10,580 nucleotides of DNA from Schlesneria sp. (lineage in GTDB: Bacteria; Planctomycetota; Planctomycetia; Planctomycetales; Planctomycetaceae): contig JANXOO010001241.1 of NCBI GenBank assembly GCA_025353525.1, forward strand, positions 1 to 10,580, given 5' to 3'. A model generated the notes under the pieces. It ran no database searches. It worked only from the letters and a program-made list of their open reading frames with translations, and was not told the origin of the DNA. Shown piece by piece: positions 1-6,493 of this stretch; the first letter of the stretch is position 1; every line of letters begins with the position of its first letter. Both the position numbers and the translations under genes were made by a program.

Positions 1-58
1 TCAACGAATAGATGCCTCCGGCATCGACAAGAATTCGGGAAACGCGAGACGACAGCAC

Positions 59-1267
59 ATGGCCGGACGAAAACTGAACGTAGTAATTTCGCAAGCGCCG
101 GGAAAGAACCCGGTCAAGCGGCAGTTGGAAGAGGAAATTGCAACCCGCCTGATTCTAAACGGGATTGCCGAAGTGTCGATCGTGCCTCACGTGAGCGACC
201 TGACGGCAGACCATACGGGGATGTTATGGCTGAAGTCGATGCGCGGGGATCTTGTCGTTTTGTCGTGGCTGTTTCCTCGTGCGACACGCTGGGTCCTCGA
301 CCGTAACGGCGTGAAAGGCAAGGACGGTTTGTCGCGTCTGAACAAAATGGACGACGACGACGACGAAGGCGATGATGACGAAACACGCGAAGAAGATCCG
401 TCGACCGAAGAACCGGCTGTCTCGCGCGGAATCGGTTCGGTCGACGTTCCCAATCGATTGATTTATGCGATCGATTTGAGGAACGACAGCAATCCTGAAA
501 CGTACGTTTCCGAGATCAAGCGGATCGCAGAACTGGTGGCGACTCCGCTGATTCAATTGTCGGGGTTGGGGTTGGCACCGGGAGTGACGTTGCCAACAAA
601 GCCGCCAAACACCTTACCCTCATGGAACGCGCCACGTACGTCCGATCACGTTGAAACGCCGGCTCCGACAAACGGCTCAAACGGGGTTCACACGGCTGAC
701 GGTTCCGATTCTGCAGGCCGAATGGCAGATTCCAGCGAGCGTCATTTGGCCCCATTGGACGTGACAAACGGAATGCCTGACCTGCCGACCGCAGGGCCAA
801 CTCTGATCGGAGGGGACGACGTTCGGCGCCGATGGTATCCCGTCATCGATTACAGTCGTTGCACGAATTGCATGGAATGTATCGATTTTTGCCTGTTCGG
901 TGTTTACGGCGTTGACAATATTGACCGAATCCTGGTGGAAGAGCAGGACAATTGCAAAAAGGGGTGCCCGGCGTGCAGCCGCGTCTGCCCTGTCAACGCA
1001 ATTATTTTTCCGGAACACAAGACGGCGAGTATTGCGGGGGCAGAAGGAGCCAAAGTCGAAGATTTCAAGATCGATCTGTCAAAACTTTTCGGTGCCCCCT
1101 CAGCACTGGAAATGGCGGTTCTTGAACGCGATACGGAACTGGTGGCGGATGGTCGCGAAGCCGTTGGTGCCGCGATCGGTTTGCCGAAACGACATTCAGG
1201 AATTGACGAAAAGCCCCGCGACGAACTGGACGATCTGATGGACGGCCTTGATTCGCTCGAACTGTGA
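59..1267 (+). CDS. Two-cluster [4Fe-4S] ferredoxin-domain protein with a long unassigned N-terminal region
   Basis: A 402-residue protein, probably cytoplasmic and an electron carrier. Its ferredoxin part lies at about residues 260-315. The first Cys set is C268, C271, C274, C278 (CX2CX2CX3C) and the second is C299, C303, C306, C310 followed by Pro (CX3CX2CX3CP), enough for two [4Fe-4S] clusters. The extra residue between the first two Cys of the second set is a small deviation from the classical pattern. Residues 1-95 form a conserved-looking alpha/beta region I cannot assign. An Asp/Glu-rich stretch (about 97-118) and a low-complexity linker (about 180-255) separate the parts. The stop lies 12 bases before the ATG of the cyclase gene, which suggests co-transcription. 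No Shine-Dalgarno precedes ATG 59, and this frame stays open to the left window edge without another ATG, GTG or TTG, so the true start could lie outside. The ferredoxin call is firm; the partner is unknown. Confidence 0.85.
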   Translation: MAGRKLNVVISQAPGKNPVKRQLEEEIATRLILNGIAEVSIVPHVSDLTADHTGMLWLKSMRGDLVVLSWLFPRATRWVLDRNGVKGKDGLSRLNKMDDDDDEGDDDETREEDPSTEEPAVSRGIGSVDVPNRLIYAIDLRNDSNPETYVSEIKRIAELVATPLIQLSGLGLAPGVTLPTKPPNTLPSWNAPRTSDHVETPAPTNGSNGVHTADGSDSAGRMADSSERHLAPLDVTNGMPDLPTAGPTLIGGDDVRRRWYPVIDYSRCTNCMECIDFCLFGVYGVDNIDRILVEEQDNCKKGCPACSRVCPVNAIIFPEHKTASIAGAEGAKVEDFKIDLSKLFGAPSALEMAVLERDTELVADGREAVGAAIGLPKRHSGIDEKPRDELDDLMDGLDSLEL

Positions 1268-1279
1268 ACATTGCTTCTT

Positions 1280-3163
1280 ATGCTGACACTCGATCGATTG
1301 AAATCGGCCCGCGACGTATCACTCAGGGCATTGTTTGCGGAAATGTCGCCTGACGGGCATTGGGTTGGTGAACTGTCGTCATCGCCCCTTTCGACCGCAA
1401 CAGCGATCGCCACGTTTCAATTGACGATTGGCCGGCAGCCCGATCGGACTGCCGCGTTTCAGCCGCTCATTGATCGAGGCCTTGGCTGGCTGGCAGAACA
1501 TCAGAATCCCGATGGTGGGTGGGGTGACACCGTCCTCAGTCACAGCAATATTTCGACCAGCATGCTGGTCTATGCCAGTTTTCACATGACAAAATCCCAT
1601 GTGAAATACGCAACCGTCATCGAACGAGCGATGTCCCACGTGACCGAACGGGGAGGATTCGAAGCGATCCGCAAGCGATACGGCAAAGATCACACGTTTT
1701 CGGTCCCGATCCTGACGCAATGCGCACTGGCAGGACTGATTCCGTGGAATCAGATTTCTCCGCTTCCGTTTGAACTCGGGTGCTTGCCACATGGCTTCTT
1801 TCGCTGGATCCGGTTACCTGTTGTCAGTTACGCGCTTCCTGCGTTGATCGCAATCGGGCAGGCTCGACACTTTCATGCCCCGTCGCGCAACCCGATCATG
1901 CGTTGGTTTCGCCAGGCTGCCATCAGGCCGACACTGAAGAAGTTGCAGTCGATTCAACCAGAAAGCGGTGGTTTTCTGGAGGCAACTCCGCTGACCAGCT
2001 TTGTGACCATGAGTCTCGTATCGATGGGACTGACCGATCACCCGGTCACGCAACTCGGGATGAAGTTTCTGATCGATTCCGTTCGACCGGATGGAAGCTG
2101 GCCGATCGACACCGATCTGGCCACCTGGGTGACGACTTTGAGCATCAACGCAATCGCTCGCGAGTCCTGGAATGAAAAAGACGCTGATCACGTCGTCGAA
2201 TGGTTGATCGGGCAGCAACATCGCCGCGTTCACCGGTATACGAATGCAGCACCTGGTGGATGGGCATGGACGAATCTTTCCGGTGGTGTTCCCGATGCCG
2301 ATGACACGCCCGGAGCGATCCTGGCTCTCCTCAAACTGCGACCAGAAAGCGAAGTCGTCAGGGAGGCTGTCGAATCTGCCATTGCCTGGTTGCTGAATCT
2401 TCAAAACGCCGACGGAGGATGGCCGACATTCTGTCGCGGATGGGGCCTGCTGCCGTTCGATCGAAGCACACCTGATCTGACCGCTCACACACTTCGAGCG
2501 ATCCGTGCGTGGATGCGATTGTACGAATCGAACCCTGAATCGGCACGAACTGCTTCAGATCCGTCGGTTGATTCCCTTCAGTTCGGAAATTCCCCTGAAT
2601 CTGTCCGCAATGGCGGTCACAGAAAGTCGCCACTCTTTCGTCGGGCCTCGAAAGCGGTCGAATCGGGTTTTGCGTTTTTAGCAAGAACGCAACGCCCCGA
2701 CGGAACATGGCTTCCATTGTGGTTCGGGAACCAGTTTGCTTCAGACGAAGAGAATCCCGTCTACGGTGTTGCGAAGGGATTGGCAGCGTACCGGGACTTT
2801 CGCAAGCTGGATGACCCTGTTGCGTTGCTATCCGCGAACTGGCTGATGAGTGCCCAAAACGAAGACGGTGGCTGGGGCGGGAATCTTCGGACCCCCAGTT
2901 CGGTGGAAGAGACGGCCCTGTCCGTCGACGCATTACTTGGCGTTCCGGCGGCGGATGCGGCTTGTCGACGCGGGTTGAGCTGGTTATGCGACCGGGTTTT
3001 TGATGGTTCGTACCGCCAAACGGCTCCCATCGGGCTCTATTTCGCCAAACTCTGGTATTTCGAGCGACTTTATCCAATCATTTTTACCGTTTCATCGCTC
3101 AATCGGTCGCTCGAAAATGCAGAACGACTTGTCGATTCTTCGTCAGTCGATTCCAATACATGA
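1280..3163 (+). CDS. Class II terpene cyclase, squalene-hopene/sporulenol cyclase type
   Basis: A 627-residue protein, close to the usual 620-720 of squalene-hopene cyclases. The catalytic acid motif DxDD is present as D339-A-D-D342 within PDADDT, the place where family members protonate the substrate. QW-type repeats occur at about residues 24-28 (PDGHW), 75-81 (QNPDGGW), 226-232 (QPESGGF), 375-381 (QNADGGW), 471-477 (QRPDGTW) and 526-532 (QNEDGGW). The stretch around DADD and the following QNADGGW resembles sporulenol synthase as much as hopene cyclase, from memory. Family members bind membranes monotopically and cyclise squalene or other linear polyprenes. Substrate and product cannot be read here, and no squalene-forming gene is in the window. 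I chose ATG 1280; an in-frame TTG at 1271 would add three residues. There is no Shine-Dalgarno, so translation may be coupled to the ferredoxin gene ending 12 bases upstream. Confidence 0.85.
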   Translation: MLTLDRLKSARDVSLRALFAEMSPDGHWVGELSSSPLSTATAIATFQLTIGRQPDRTAAFQPLIDRGLGWLAEHQNPDGGWGDTVLSHSNISTSMLVYASFHMTKSHVKYATVIERAMSHVTERGGFEAIRKRYGKDHTFSVPILTQCALAGLIPWNQISPLPFELGCLPHGFFRWIRLPVVSYALPALIAIGQARHFHAPSRNPIMRWFRQAAIRPTLKKLQSIQPESGGFLEATPLTSFVTMSLVSMGLTDHPVTQLGMKFLIDSVRPDGSWPIDTDLATWVTTLSINAIARESWNEKDADHVVEWLIGQQHRRVHRYTNAAPGGWAWTNLSGGVPDADDTPGAILALLKLRPESEVVREAVESAIAWLLNLQNADGGWPTFCRGWGLLPFDRSTPDLTAHTLRAIRAWMRLYESNPESARTASDPSVDSLQFGNSPESVRNGGHRKSPLFRRASKAVESGFAFLARTQRPDGTWLPLWFGNQFASDEENPVYGVAKGLAAYRDFRKLDDPVALLSANWLMSAQNEDGGWGGNLRTPSSVEETALSVDALLGVPAADAACRRGLSWLCDRVFDGSYRQTAPIGLYFAKLWYFERLYPIIFTVSSLNRSLENAERLVDSSSVDSNT

Positions 3164-3174
3164 CACGAACGCGC

Positions 3175-3180
3175 TATACT
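3175..3180 (+). promoter_or_regulatory. Possible -10 box (TATACT) upstream of the DUF116/polyprenyl synthase gene
   Basis: TATACT matches five of six positions of the sigma-70 -10 consensus and begins 12 bases after the cyclase stop codon. The best -35 candidate (TTCCAA at 3151-3156, 18-base spacer) matches only three of six. The same hexamer preceded by a GC-rich GCG occurs upstream of serC and infA. A transcript from here would have a leader of over 200 bases. Confidence 0.3.
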
Positions 3181-3387
3181 GTATCGTCGTTGCGGCAGCC
3201 AGGTTGGAGCATGACACTTCGGATTCGTCCGCAGTTGAAGGCCCGACGGAAAACACCGAACCGGATTCCGGGATTTGTTGTTTTTCACGGGCTGTTACGA
3301 ACCATGGATAACCGCCTGACGACATGACCCGCCTCAACCGAATGACGACCCGCCTCGGTTTTCCAGCCCGAAACAGAGTTGGACATC

Positions 3388-3393
3388 AAGGAA
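3388..3393 (+). promoter_or_regulatory. Ribosome binding site of the DUF116/polyprenyl synthase gene
   Basis: AAGGAA ends nine bases before ATG 3403. It fixes the start codon and is one of the few clear Shine-Dalgarno sequences in the isoprenoid cluster. Confidence 0.6.
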
Positions 3394-3402
3394 TAACAGT
3401 AA

Positions 3403-5313
3403 ATGATCGCTTCTGCACACTCCGAACTGGAACCCGCGATATTGCCGATGGCACCAGCGGGCGCTTCCAACGGTGCTGATCCCGGCGTCTCTGACCACAA
3501 TGGCACGAGCGCACCGGAAACGGAAATGGCTGCAGTCGCCGACGACAAACCGCGCCGACGCAGTACGTCTCATTTGAAGCTTGTCCCCGAAACACTCGAA
3601 CTGCGAGAAGAGATCAAGTCTGCCGCCGAACGCTACGCCATACAACTCGATCGCAGCCGTCCGTTCAATAAATCGGAACTCGAACACCACGGTCGCAAGT
3701 TGCTGGAACAAATGGGACAGCCGGAAAAGTTTCTCGGCTTCGCAATGGTGCTGGTCGGAAACTTTTTCTGGAAGCGTCAGTTTCTGGCGATTCCGTTTGA
3801 GCGTCGTTTGCTGCTGCTGCCTCACTGTTTGAAGCATGCAGACGGCTGTCCCGCCGATTACGACGAATTCGGTCTCGATTGTGAAAAGTGTGGCGCCTGT
3901 TCGATCGCCGATTACAAAGTTCGCGCCGAACAACTTGGATACAAGGTTCTGGTCGCTGAAGGATCGCCAATCGTCCTGAAAATCATCGTGTCGGGCCACG
4001 TCGACGGGATTCTGGGTGTTGCCTGCCTGAACGTTCTGGAAAAAGCAATCGACAAGATTCTGCTGGCGGGCGTTCCGTCGTATGCAATTCCGCTGCATTC
4101 GGGCGACTGCAAGAATACGACGCTGGACGAATCGTGGGTCTGGGACTGTCTCGAAAAGTACGAACCTCTGACCGATGAACGGACCTCGGGATATATTTCG
4201 CTGATGCGAGCCTCGAACGAAATGTTCGACAATCAGTTCGAAGACCTGATGAAGGTGACTCGTGGTGCGTCCGGATCTCCTGATGCACTTCTTGCAGAAA
4301 CTGAATCGATTGCACGTGACTGGCTGGTTCGCGGCGGAAAAAGGTTTCGTCCGTTTATCACCCTGGCCGCGTATGATGCCGTGACGGGAAGCAGCGGCAC
4401 TCAGTCGACCAATGACGGGTCGTTACCACAGTTTTCTGCGGCAGTCCGTCGCACAGCACTCGCAATGGAAGCCTTCCATAAAGCATCGCTGGTTCACGAC
4501 GACATCCAGGACGACGATCCATACCGGTACGGCCAGGAAACTTTGCACACGAAATACGGTATCGGACCTGCGATCAATATCGGCGACTACCTGATTGGAC
4601 TCGGCTATCGGCTGATCAGTCAGGGGCGCAAGGAACTCGGGGCTGAAGCCGCGGCTGATATTCTCGATCGCCTGGCGAATGCTCACCTGAAATTGTGCGA
4701 AGGACAGGGAGCCGAACTGCGGTGGACGGGCGAGCAATCCATCCGCTTAACGGCACTCGACGCGATGAAGCTCTACGCCCTCAAAACGTCTCCGGCGTTT
4801 GAAGCGGCTCTGTACGCCGGGTTGCGAATGGCTGGTCCGATGGATCAGTACGAAACGATGGTCCCGACGTTTTGCCGCCATCTGGGAGCAGGATTTCAGA
4901 TTCTGAACGATTTGCAGGACTGGGACGAACAGGCACCGAACAAACTGCTTTCCGGACGTGATGCAGAGCTGGCGAAACCGACATTGTTGTTGGCGCTGGC
5001 GCTCGACGCCGCCAAAGGCGCCGCAAGACATGACCTCGAATCGGTCATTACGGGGTCGCTGCCACCTCTGATTCGCGCCGAAAAACTGGGACAATTCTAT
5101 CGCAAGCTGGGTGTCTTCGAACGAGCTGAAGCGTTGGTCGACAAATGTCGTACGCGAGCCGAAACGCTGGCCGACGAGATCCAGCCCGAACCGCTCAGAC
5201 GCCTGATGTATTTCCTGATCGACACGGTCCTGGCAGCCCCGGCCCAATCACCGCAAAGTCCACTGGTCAATCTGTCCGGCCTGCATACCTTAGTCGCCCC
5301 CACACACTCCTGA
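3403..5313 (+). CDS. DUF116 domain fused to trans-polyprenyl diphosphate synthase
   Basis: A 636-residue two-part protein. Residues 1-60 look disordered. Residues of about 65-260 match DUF116, with PHC142, C149, the cluster C160xxCxxC166, VAC208 and GDC236; such spacing could bind an Fe-S cluster or zinc, though DUF116 has no settled function that I know of. Residues of about 275-610 are an all-alpha trans-prenyltransferase, expected to condense isopentenyl diphosphate with an allylic diphosphate. It has the IPP-binding G311-G-K-R-F-R-P317, a first Asp-rich motif D366-D-I-Q-D370 followed by R375-Y-G instead of the usual RRG, and a second motif N502-D-L-Q-D506 in which the first Asp is Asn. 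A single-domain synthase is about 300-350 residues, so the N-terminal half is extra. Chain length cannot be predicted. The adjacent cyclase makes the synthase a likely supplier of its substrate, directly or through squalene. Confidence 0.88.
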   Translation: MIASAHSELEPAILPMAPAGASNGADPGVSDHNGTSAPETEMAAVADDKPRRRSTSHLKLVPETLELREEIKSAAERYAIQLDRSRPFNKSELEHHGRKLLEQMGQPEKFLGFAMVLVGNFFWKRQFLAIPFERRLLLLPHCLKHADGCPADYDEFGLDCEKCGACSIADYKVRAEQLGYKVLVAEGSPIVLKIIVSGHVDGILGVACLNVLEKAIDKILLAGVPSYAIPLHSGDCKNTTLDESWVWDCLEKYEPLTDERTSGYISLMRASNEMFDNQFEDLMKVTRGASGSPDALLAETESIARDWLVRGGKRFRPFITLAAYDAVTGSSGTQSTNDGSLPQFSAAVRRTALAMEAFHKASLVHDDIQDDDPYRYGQETLHTKYGIGPAINIGDYLIGLGYRLISQGRKELGAEAAADILDRLANAHLKLCEGQGAELRWTGEQSIRLTALDAMKLYALKTSPAFEAALYAGLRMAGPMDQYETMVPTFCRHLGAGFQILNDLQDWDEQAPNKLLSGRDAELAKPTLLLALALDAAKGAARHDLESVITGSLPPLIRAEKLGQFYRKLGVFERAEALVDKCRTRAETLADEIQPEPLRRLMYFLIDTVLAAPAQSPQSPLVNLSGLHTLVAPTHS

Positions 5314-5370
5314 AGTTGGAGTTCAGGCTTTAGCCTGTCATTAGTAAATCTCTAGCCTGGCACAGGCTGT
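5311..5370. repeat. Pair of 6-bp-arm palindromes, REP-like element
   Basis: Two perfect short inverted repeats use the same 6-mer in opposite order. The first is CAGGCT (5324-5329), TT, AGCCTG (5332-5337). The second is AGCCTG (5354-5359), GCA, CAGGCT (5363-5368). The element begins at the stop codon of the polyprenyl synthase gene and fills most of the 88-base spacer before the next gene. Transcribed, it could fold into two hairpins or one longer structure; no T-run follows, so it does not look like a standard terminator. The arrangement resembles dispersed bacterial REP/BIME elements, but only one copy is visible here. Confidence 0.55.
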
Positions 5371-5401
5371 AGTCCGACGTGGCAGTAGACATCATAATCC
5401 A

Positions 5402-6382
5402 ATGCCCAAGGCATACCTCTTCCGACTCGACGAGCGAATCTTGCAGGGCCTCGCCACTCTGGACATCGGGCGTCGCGACGCACACAGGCGTTTCCTGCTG
5501 TCACAACAAAACCCCGACGGCGGATTTGGCGGTCGGGGAATGCCCGCTGACGACCCCTCGGCCCCGCGTGAAGGTCGCGAATCAGATCTTTACTACACTG
5601 CGTTTGGTGTTCGAGCTCTCGCGGCTCTTGGCGCGTTCGGACCTGACGATGGCAGACGAGTATCGCAGTTCCTGCTCGAATCGCGCAGCCGACAAGCGAG
5701 CGTGATTGATGTCGTCAGTTGGCTCTACTCGGCACTGATGGTCCAGGCCACGTCAGGAATCGATGTTCTGGCCGACGCAGACCCGCAATGGCCGATTCAC
5801 CTGGCTGCAATTCTCGAAGGATTCCGGACCAGCGACGGAGGCTACGCTAAAACGCGTGAAGGCGCCATCGGCAGTACGTATCACTCATTCCTCGTCTGCT
5901 TGTGTTATGAGTTGATCGGTCAATCGCTACCGACAGCCGACCAGTTGGTCAAATTCATCCTGGATCGACAGAGGGAGGATGGCGGCTTTGTCGAGATTGC
6001 TCCGATGAAACGGAGCGGCACCAACCCAACGGCTGCAGCAGTCGCCGTGTTGTTGCTCCATTCAAATGTCGGGAGCAACCGTCGTTCTGATGTGCTGGCG
6101 TTTCTCAAGGATGTTCGTAGCGACGAGGGTGGTTTTCAGGCCAACTCGAGAATCCCGTTTGCCGATTCACTGTCGACGTTCACGGGCTATCTGACATGTC
6201 TCGACCTTGAGGAAAACGGATTGCTCGATCCTTTTCGAATCAAGCAGTTCATACTGTCTCTGGAGCAAACCCAGGGCGGATTTCGCGCTGCCACCTGGGA
6301 TCAGTCAACGGATGTTGAATACACCTTCTATGCACTGGGAACGCTCGGCCTTGTTCAAAGCCAATCGCCGACGAATCACTGA
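5402..6382 (+). CDS. Prenyltransferase/squalene-cyclase-repeat alpha/alpha-barrel protein, like protein-prenyltransferase beta subunit
   Basis: A 326-residue protein, about the length of Rab geranylgeranyltransferase beta subunit (roughly 330). Internal repeats each carry a Gly-Gly-aromatic core: QNPDGGF (36-42), SDGGY (144-148), EDGGF (192-196), DEGGF (241-245) and QGGF (291-294). By eye the C-terminal half aligns with the beta-subunit fold. Of the three zinc ligands (Asp, Cys, His), an Asp matches D255, but Leu257 stands in the Cys place and Tyr307 in the His place, so canonical protein prenylation is unlikely. No DxDD motif is present, so it is not an obvious class II cyclase either. It may bind or modify the polyprenyl product of the preceding gene. 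No alpha-subunit gene is visible. The start lacks a Shine-Dalgarno; ATG 5402 is the first sensible start. The general fold is clear, the role unknown. Confidence 0.8.
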   Translation: MPKAYLFRLDERILQGLATLDIGRRDAHRRFLLSQQNPDGGFGGRGMPADDPSAPREGRESDLYYTAFGVRALAALGAFGPDDGRRVSQFLLESRSRQASVIDVVSWLYSALMVQATSGIDVLADADPQWPIHLAAILEGFRTSDGGYAKTREGAIGSTYHSFLVCLCYELIGQSLPTADQLVKFILDRQREDGGFVEIAPMKRSGTNPTAAAVAVLLLHSNVGSNRRSDVLAFLKDVRSDEGGFQANSRIPFADSLSTFTGYLTCLDLEENGLLDPFRIKQFILSLEQTQGGFRAATWDQSTDVEYTFYALGTLGLVQSQSPTNH

Positions 6383-6441
6383 CAGATCGTCTTTTGAGGC
6401 TGGTGTTTCTCTGTTTGTCGAACCGGAAATCCCCGGCTTCA

Positions 6442-6480
6442 CAATTCCAGGAAATGACGATTCTTCCTGTCCTGAAATTG
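6442..6480. terminator. Possible bidirectional hairpin between convergent genes
   Basis: Arms at 6442-6452 and 6470-6480 pair at 10 of 11 positions around a 17-base loop. It lies between the stops of the barrel gene and the Gly-rich gene, where a shared terminator would be useful. Neither side has a T-run, so a standard Rho-independent terminator is not supported. Confidence 0.3.
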
Positions 6481-6493
6481 CCATGTGCTGAAC

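Larger units (their letters stand above)
3164..3402 (+). other. Intergenic spacer, cyclase to DUF116/synthase gene, with short repeats and weak hairpins
   Basis: I see no gene in these 239 bases. Visible structure: a CGGA-TTCG-TCCG mini-hairpin at 3220-3231; CCGG-ATT-CCGG at 3261-3271 followed by a T-rich run to 3285, which could be a weak terminator; a ten-base direct repeat GACCCGCCTC at 3326-3335 and 3347-3356 (21-base period); and AACCGA/TCGGTT arms at 3336-3341 and 3355-3360. The direct repeats sit 47-77 bases before the next start codon, where an operator would fit. This is inference only. Confidence 0.4.

Noticed and set aside
11..25. GATGCC-TCC-GGCATC hairpin near the left edge as a regulatory site of the ferredoxin gene
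   Set aside because: The ferredoxin frame is open through it to the window edge, so it may be coding; nothing else supports regulation.
2358..3077. 239-codon - strand frame opposite the cyclase
   Set aside because: Shadow of the cyclase gene, whose DADD and QW motifs are on the + strand.
3261..3285. Strong Rho-independent terminator after the cyclase gene
   Set aside because: The stem is only four base pairs with a three-base loop and the T-run is interrupted, so it is mentioned only as a weak element of the spacer.
3334..4098. 254-codon - strand frame opposite the DUF116 region
   Set aside because: The + strand carries conserved DUF116 and prenyltransferase motifs; the opposite frame has no recognisable domain.
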